Below, one piece after another: positions 59,731 to 64,000 of a stretch of DNA of 64,000 bases. The stretch is from Chromatiaceae bacterium. Lineage in GTDB: Bacteria; Pseudomonadota; Gammaproteobacteria; Chromatiales; Chromatiaceae. The stretch's first letter is position 1, and the number at the start of each line of letters is the position of its first letter. The stretch is from positions 62,001 through 126,000 of the forward strand of contig JACKMX010000007.1 in NCBI GenBank assembly GCA_024235175.1, read 5' to 3'. The translations under genes were made by a program, and so were the position numbers. Below the pieces are notes generated by a model. That model saw nothing but the letters and a program-made list of their open reading frames with translations, was not told the origin of the DNA and ran no database searches.

Positions 59731-60461
59731 GGACGCGCAACCAGCGATACGAAATTGAAACACTGAAACCAGAGGTCGGTGCGGCCGAAACCGGCTTCCG
59801 CCAGGCGTGTACGATGAGTTTCCAGGGTTTCCGGAATCAGCACCTTTTCCAGCGCGCTGCGTTTACGGCTTATCTCCAGATCATTGTAGCCGTTGGCACG
59901 CTTGAAGGCGTGATGCATCTCGATCTGCAGGCGATCCTGCCCGGGATCCTGAAAGGTGATTTTTTCCGATAACACCAACAAGCCCTGTGGACGCAGTCCC
60001 TTGCGGATATTGGTCAACAGCTGCAGGCGGGCGTGCGGCGGAATGAATTGCAGCGTGAAGTTGAGAACCACCATCGATGCGTTCCCGATCTGCACATCCA
60101 ATACGTCGGCGCATAGCCACTCAATAGGCGTACTCAGTGCAAGTTGAGAGGTCTGCCTGCCAGCCTGCTCAAGCATCTCCGGAGAGTTATCCACTGCCAC
60201 TATCCGGCACTCCTTTGCGGTGATGCCCTGAGCCAGTGCCAATGAGGATGCTCCCAGTGAGCAACCCAGATCGTAACAGACAGATCCTGACTGAACGTAC
60301 TCTCCAGCCAGAACGCCGATCATATTGATCACTGTGGAGTAGCCGGGCACCGACCGGTGGATCATGTCAGAAAACACCCGGGCAACCTGTCTATCAAAGA
60401 CGAATTCTGTGGTTGGCTGGTCCGGATTCCGGTAGATATTGTCCCTATAAATGTCCGACAT
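59727..60461 (-). CDS. cmoA: Carboxy-S-adenosyl-L-methionine synthase CmoA
   Basis: Makes carboxy-SAM from SAM and prephenate for CmoB. The protein has 244 residues: RDNIYRNPDQPTTEFVFDRQVARVF at the N-terminus, YDLGCSLGASSLALAQ as motif I, NFTLQFIPPHAR and LSEKITFQD. The MSDIYRD start at 60461 follows the family. The stop overlaps cmoB. Confidence 0.95.
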   Translation of the reverse strand: MSDIYRDNIYRNPDQPTTEFVFDRQVARVFSDMIHRSVPGYSTVINMIGVLAGEYVQSGSVCYDLGCSLGASSLALAQGITAKECRIVAVDNSPEMLEQAGRQTSQLALSTPIEWLCADVLDVQIGNASMVVLNFTLQFIPPHARLQLLTNIRKGLRPQGLLVLSEKITFQDPGQDRLQIEMHHAFKRANGYNDLEISRKRSALEKVLIPETLETHRTRLAEAGFGRTDLWFQCFNFVSLVARP

Positions 60462-60543
60462 GGATGACAAGGGGGTCGTTGAAGTTGCTCGATACGGGAT
60501 CGGGAATGCAATTATGCCATTGGGTGCATCTGGAGGGTAGCGT

Positions 60544-60569
60544 AAAAAAACCCGGCAAACTGCGCCGGG
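60544..60569 (-). terminator. Rho-independent terminator upstream of cmoA
   Basis: GCCGGG and CCCGGC flank a 7-nt loop, followed on the minus strand by seven T. It lies 80 bp before the cmoA start and 207 bp after the thioesterase stop, so it ends a separate minus-strand transcript. Confidence 0.8.
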
Positions 60570-60697
60570 CCTAAAACTGAACCACCAAAGGAGGATGGAT
60601 ACTACAAGGCCGGAGCCACCCGACACTACTTCGATACTGCCTTTGGTCGAGTGTCTCCGAACTTGGCGCTATTTAATCAGGGGGCAAGGATCGGCGC
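60544..60697 (-). ncRNA. Candidate small RNA between thioesterase and cmoA genes
   Basis: The minus strand from the AT-rich region near 60700 to the terminator has no good ORF but strong structure. Within 60600-60665, nested arms CGGAG/CTCCG and ACACT/AGTGT form a hairpin. A single-stranded pyrimidine stretch, CATCCTCCTTTGG, follows and could pair with ribosome-binding sites. The GC hairpin with U7 closes it. The length would be ~150 nt. It could alternatively be a long attenuated cmoA leader. Confidence 0.45.
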
Positions 60698-60713
60698 ATT
60701 GATAATTATCAAT
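60698..60713. promoter_or_regulatory. AT-rich palindrome, possible Fur-like operator
   Basis: The perfect 16-bp palindrome ATTGATAATTATCAAT sits just before the presumed start of the candidate small RNA. It contains GATAAT/ATTATC half sites, as in Fur boxes, but overlapping rather than spaced, so Fur binding is only a suggestion. Confidence 0.4.
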
Positions 60714-60775
60714 TAAATATAAAAAAGTATAATAAATTACTAATATAGTGCCTGATGACGACAATATACGCCGTT

Positions 60776-61198
60776 TCACTCGCCTCCGGGGGGGATTGAG
60801 TAGGTGCCCGTAGCATGGGCAACGAGTTCGTCATCCGTTGAGGTTACGATTGATACCTCCAGCACTGCCAGGCGCTTGCCCAGTTTTATAATGGTGCCTT
60901 TGGCCAGCAGGTCGGTCTGCATCGGCTTACGCAGAAAATTGATGTTGAAATTGGTGGTCACCGCCAGTTTGACCTTACCGATTAGGCCCAGTACGACCGC
61001 GTACATGCAGGCGTCCGCCAGCATCATCATGTGCGGGCCCGAAATAGTGCCGCCCGGACGGGTGGAGCTGGCCTGGTAGGGGAGCCGCATCAGTGCCCGG
61101 CCTGCTTCCATCTGTTCGAGCCGCATACCCATGTCGCTGGCCCATTGCAGCTCCTGCTGCAGGAGCAGATTGAACTCATTGCTGCTGATTTTCGGCAT
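60776..61198 (-). CDS. Hotdog-fold acyl-CoA thioesterase (PaaI-like)
   Basis: A protein of 140 residues. GGTISGPHMMMLADACMYAVVLG is the central hotdog helix with the catalytic region, then NINFLRKP and ATGTYSIPP. It is a probable thioesterase for short or medium acyl-CoA. It lies 29 bases after the stop of the acyl-CoA dehydrogenase gene and should share its transcript. Confidence 0.85.
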   Translation of the reverse strand: MPKISSNEFNLLLQQELQWASDMGMRLEQMEAGRALMRLPYQASSTRPGGTISGPHMMMLADACMYAVVLGLIGKVKLAVTTNFNINFLRKPMQTDLLAKGTIIKLGKRLAVLEVSIVTSTDDELVAHATGTYSIPPGGE

Positions 61199-61227
61199 TC
61201 TATGGCTCCGGGGTTTTAAAGAGATGA

Positions 61228-63015
61228 TCAGAAATCCGCTTCCGGCATTGCCATCATCAGCTCTGATCCCGAGCGAATTGCCAGATTGAGTCCCTGAATC
61301 TGCGGCAGCAGTCGGCCCAGAAAAAAGCGGCCGGTCTGGATTTTTGCGCGATAAAACCTTTCATCCCCGCCAGCCTGCTTATCCTGTGAGACGGCAACCA
61401 TTCGCACCCACATCCAGGCGAAAGTGGTGAGGGCAAATATTCGCAGATAGTCGGTAGCGGCGGCTCCAAGCTGGTTGGGATCGGTTGCTCCCTGTTGAAC
61501 CAGCCATTCGGTCAGCTCCTGCAACAGATTCAGAGCTTCTATGAATGGCCTGATGTAGGGCTGCAGCGGCAGGTTGTCACGCTGCTGCTCAGCAAACTCT
61601 GTCAGCAGCTGGAAGAATCGCCGGGGCAGGCGCCCGCCATGGATGAATAGTTTGCGGCGAACCAGATCCAGCGCCTGGACACCGTTGGTCCCCTCATAGA
61701 TCTGCGCGATCCGGGCGTCACGCACAAACTGTTCCATACCCCATTCCCGTATATAACCGTGTCCGCCAAGGACCTGCTGACAAAGGGTCGTGGTTTCGTA
61801 GCCGAAGTCGCTGAAGAAAGCCTTTATCACCGGTGTTATCAACGCGACCAGATCTTCTGCCTGGGTGCGGCCACCGATGTCCGGATGGCGGTGGCTGAGA
61901 TCGATATTGATCGCGGTCCAGACCGCAAGTGCCCTGGCTCCCTCGTTGTAGGCGCGGGCAGTGAGCAGCATGCGCCGGATATCCGGATGTACCATCAGCG
62001 GATCTGCGCTCAGCTCCGGCGCCGCACTGCCGGTGGCAGCGCGGCTCTGCAACCGCTCACGTGCGTATGCCACCGCATTCTGATAGGCAACCTCGCTCAG
62101 CCCGAGTCCCTGGATGCCGATGGCCAGCCGCTCGGCGTTCATCATGGTAAACATGCAGGCGAGACCCCGGTTTTCAGGTCCGATCAGAAAACCCTGAGCG
62201 TTATCGAAGTTGATGACGCAGGTTGACGAGCCCTTGATTCCCATTTTCTGTTCGATAGAGCCGCAATTGACGCCGTTGCGGTGCGCAGGTTCATTGTGAT
62301 CATCCGGCAGCAGCTTGGGTACCAGAAACAGGCTGATGCCTCTGACGCCCGGAGGCGCATTCGGCAGGCGCGCCAGCACCAGGTGGATGATATTCTCTGT
62401 CAGATCCTGCTCCCCACCGGTGATGAAGATCTTTGTGCCGGTAACGCCGTAGCTGCCATCTTCCCGCGGTTCGGCTTTGGTACGGACCAGTCCCAAATCG
62501 GTTCCCGCCTGGGACTCGGTCAGGCACATGGTGCCGCTCCAGACTCCCTCCACCATCTTCGGCAGATAGCGTGCCTTCAACTCATCGGATGCATGGCTGC
62601 TGATAGCACTGATCGCGCCCCTGGTGAGTCCCGGATAGAGACTGAAGGAGACATTGGCGGAGGTGAGCATCTCCTCCAGCATGAAGCTGATGGTTTCGGG
62701 CAATCCCTGACCGCCCAATTCGGGATCCACCGCCAGCGAACACCAGCCTCCTTCGGTATAGGCACGATAGGCCTCCCTGAACCCATCGGGAGTCGCCACC
62801 TCTCCATTCCGGAAACTGCAGCCCTGTCTGTCTCCGCTCTGATTCAGCGGTTGAATCTGCTGTTCGAAAAGCTTGGCGCCTTCTTCCAGAATGGCATCCA
62901 CCAGATCCGGGCTGGTCTCCTCGAAGCCGGGCAGGGCGGTTAGCGTCCGGTCGGCTTCAAGCAGCTCATGGTAGACGAACTGCAGATCACGAATTGGGGC
63001 TTTATAGCTCGGCAT
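61228..63015 (-). CDS. Large acyl-CoA dehydrogenase (DmdC/FadE5-like)
   Basis: A protein of 595 residues, ~200 longer than the short-chain type. It starts with the AcylCoA-dh_N-like extension YKAPIRDLQFVYHELLE, then the core with CLTESQAGTDLGLVRTKA, FITGGEQDLTENI and the catalytic Glu in IAQIYEGTNGVQALDLV. A C-terminal helical domain follows. Related proteins act on 3-methylmercaptopropionyl-CoA or long-chain acyl-CoA. It is divergent from etfB, with a LiuR-type operator between them, so its electrons probably go to ETF. Confidence 0.92.
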   Translation of the reverse strand: MPSYKAPIRDLQFVYHELLEADRTLTALPGFEETSPDLVDAILEEGAKLFEQQIQPLNQSGDRQGCSFRNGEVATPDGFREAYRAYTEGGWCSLAVDPELGGQGLPETISFMLEEMLTSANVSFSLYPGLTRGAISAISSHASDELKARYLPKMVEGVWSGTMCLTESQAGTDLGLVRTKAEPREDGSYGVTGTKIFITGGEQDLTENIIHLVLARLPNAPPGVRGISLFLVPKLLPDDHNEPAHRNGVNCGSIEQKMGIKGSSTCVINFDNAQGFLIGPENRGLACMFTMMNAERLAIGIQGLGLSEVAYQNAVAYARERLQSRAATGSAAPELSADPLMVHPDIRRMLLTARAYNEGARALAVWTAINIDLSHRHPDIGGRTQAEDLVALITPVIKAFFSDFGYETTTLCQQVLGGHGYIREWGMEQFVRDARIAQIYEGTNGVQALDLVRRKLFIHGGRLPRRFFQLLTEFAEQQRDNLPLQPYIRPFIEALNLLQELTEWLVQQGATDPNQLGAAATDYLRIFALTTFAWMWVRMVAVSQDKQAGGDERFYRAKIQTGRFFLGRLLPQIQGLNLAIRSGSELMMAMPEADF

Positions 63016-63260
63016 GGGTTCTGGTTCCTGAGGTTCAACCGTCTGTGGCTTGAATCACAAAGCAGCCGGATAGAGGACTCGCAGCGGTTCGCGGAGTTCC
63101 GGAAATTCGCTCCATCTGTTGTAACCGGAAGCAGGGCGATATTGCGGAGATGCCCCTATATCGGCCAGGCCGACAATAAAGATCGTTGCGACTTATGGTA
63201 TAGTCCCCGGCATCTGTTCTGTGTCCCATGGTAACTTCCCTGAGTCGGCGGCCGCTGCGT

Positions 63261-63280
63261 TGACGTTTACGTAAACGTCA
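63261..63280. promoter_or_regulatory. LiuR-type operator between acyl-CoA dehydrogenase and etfB
   Basis: TGACGTTTACGTAAACGTCA, a perfect 20-bp palindrome identical to the icmF site. It lies ~90 bp before etfB and ~245 bp before the divergent dehydrogenase gene. Confidence 0.78.
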
Positions 63281-63369
63281 TTATACTGAGGCGGGCTTAT
63301 GGGTCAATTCAATGGCGTTACAATCACAACTAAAATTGGATTTCTATACAACTGAATGAAGGGTGAGCG

Positions 63370-64000
63370 ATGAAAATTCTGGTCGCAGTCAAAAGGGTCG
63401 TTGATTACAACGTGAAGATTCGGGTCAAGGCGGATCAGACCGGTGTGGAAACGGCCAATGTGAAAATGTCCATGAATCCTTTTGACGAGATCGCCGTGGA
63501 AGAGGCGGTCCGCATCAAGGAGGCAGGCAAGGCGGAGGAGGTGGTGGTTGTCTCCCTGGGGGTGGCGCAGAGTCAGGAGACCATCCGTTATGCACTGGCA
63601 CTTGGCGCGGACCGGGGTATTCTGGTGCAGACCGATGATCCGCTGCAGCCTCTGGCGGTGGCCAAATTGCTGAAATTCATCGTTGACCGGGAGAGTCCGG
63701 ACCTGGTGATTTTGGGTAAGCAGGCGATCGATGACGATAGTAATCAGACCGCGCAGATGCTCGCAGCACTGCTTGACTGGCCGCAGGCCACCTTCGCCTC
63801 AAAAGTCGAGTTGGGTGAGGGTGATGCCAAGGTAACCAGAGAGATCGATGGTGGACTGGAAACCATCCAAGTAAACCTGCCGACGGTCATTTCCACAGAT
63901 CTGCGGCTCAATGAGCCGCGCTACGCGAAACTGCCCAATATCATGAAGGCCAAGAAAAAACCATTGGAGGTAATTCCTGCAGCTGATACCGGAGTGGATA
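63370..64000 (+). CDS. etfB: Electron transfer flavoprotein beta subunit (partial)
   Basis: Open from the ATG to the end of the window (210 residues of about 250). MKILVAVKRVVDYNVKIRV, SMNPFDEIAVEEAVRIKE, VILGKQAIDDDSNQTAQMLAALL and the RLNEPRYAKLPNIMKAKKK recognition loop identify EtfB. ETF accepts electrons from the acyl-CoA dehydrogenases encoded here. GGGTGAGCG precedes the ATG. etfA is expected just beyond the window. Confidence 0.95.
   Translation, partial: MKILVAVKRVVDYNVKIRVKADQTGVETANVKMSMNPFDEIAVEEAVRIKEAGKAEEVVVVSLGVAQSQETIRYALALGADRGILVQTDDPLQPLAVAKLLKFIVDRESPDLVILGKQAIDDDSNQTAQMLAALLDWPQATFASKVELGEGDAKVTREIDGGLETIQVNLPTVISTDLRLNEPRYAKLPNIMKAKKKPLEVIPAADTGVD

Noticed and set aside
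60590..60700. Small plus-strand ORF starting at the GGAGG-ATG near 60596
   Set aside because: The ribosome-binding-like GGAGG directly abuts the ATG with no spacing, and the peptide has no features; the minus-strand RNA reading fits better.

Overview
The window looks like a chromosome segment from a moderately GC-rich gammaproteobacterium. The evidence is the adjacent cmoA/cmoB pair, a MerR-type LiuR regulator with its characteristic palindromic operator, a fused PutA, and the style of the dispersed hairpin repeats. A free-living or symbiotic sulfur-oxidiser-like lineage would fit, but the sequence does not prove it.

Layout. (1) 1-4.7 kb: alpha-glucan/trehalose block, with the end of a GT4 glycogen synthase (GlgM type), then GlgE and TreZ. 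(2) 4.8-7.4 kb: a sirtuin gene converging on treZ, a repeat pair and a complete IS1111-group IS110 element. (3) 7.6-16.4 kb: an acyl-CoA ligase, an S24-like protein without a DNA-binding domain, an Atm1-type ABC exporter overlapping cca, a NarX-like kinase without a periplasmic sensor, a Nudix+metallo-beta-lactamase fusion and a MaoC hydratase. (4) 16.7-27.5 kb, minus strand: a probable operon of UspA, acyl-CoA ligase, LivG, LivH, LivM, binding protein, LivF, PaaK-like ligase and CaiB-type CoA-transferase/racemase. (5) 28.1-33.3 kb, minus strand: crotonase, 3-hydroxybutyryl-CoA dehydrogenase and fused isobutyryl-CoA mutase (IcmF). (6) 33.7-46.8 kb: liuR and a leucine/isovalerate catabolic cluster (isovaleryl-CoA dehydrogenase, thiolase, a second acyl-CoA dehydrogenase, DsbA-fold isomerase, MCC beta, methylglutaconyl-CoA hydratase, MCC alpha, a TauD-like dioxygenase, HMG-CoA lyase, DUF2889, LysE). 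(7) 46.9-60.5 kb: ferritin-like protein, MFS and AEC transporters, PutA, a second LysE, GFA protein, nitrilase, methyltransferase, LysR, CmoB, CmoA. (8) 60.5-64 kb: a candidate small RNA, a hotdog thioesterase, a large acyl-CoA dehydrogenase and the start of etfB.

Four near-identical palindromes (core ACGTTTACGTAAACGT) lie upstream of the usp/ABC block, of icmF, of liuA and between the large acyl-CoA dehydrogenase and etfB. I read them as LiuR operators. They tie leucine breakdown, the isobutyryl-to-butyryl-CoA route, an uncharacterised acid-uptake/activation operon and the ETF electron sink into one local regulon.

The most unusual non-coding content is a pair of 153-bp elements (21464-21616 and 54948-55100). 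Each is a string of five hairpins flanked by its own 6-bp direct repeat, and the two differ mostly in ways that keep base pairing. There is also a second, longer MITE-like family (16454 and 27730), a set of GGGGAC/GGGGTC palindromes that begin at or next to gene stop codons, heptanucleotide arrays, and a remnant of a second DUF2889 gene.
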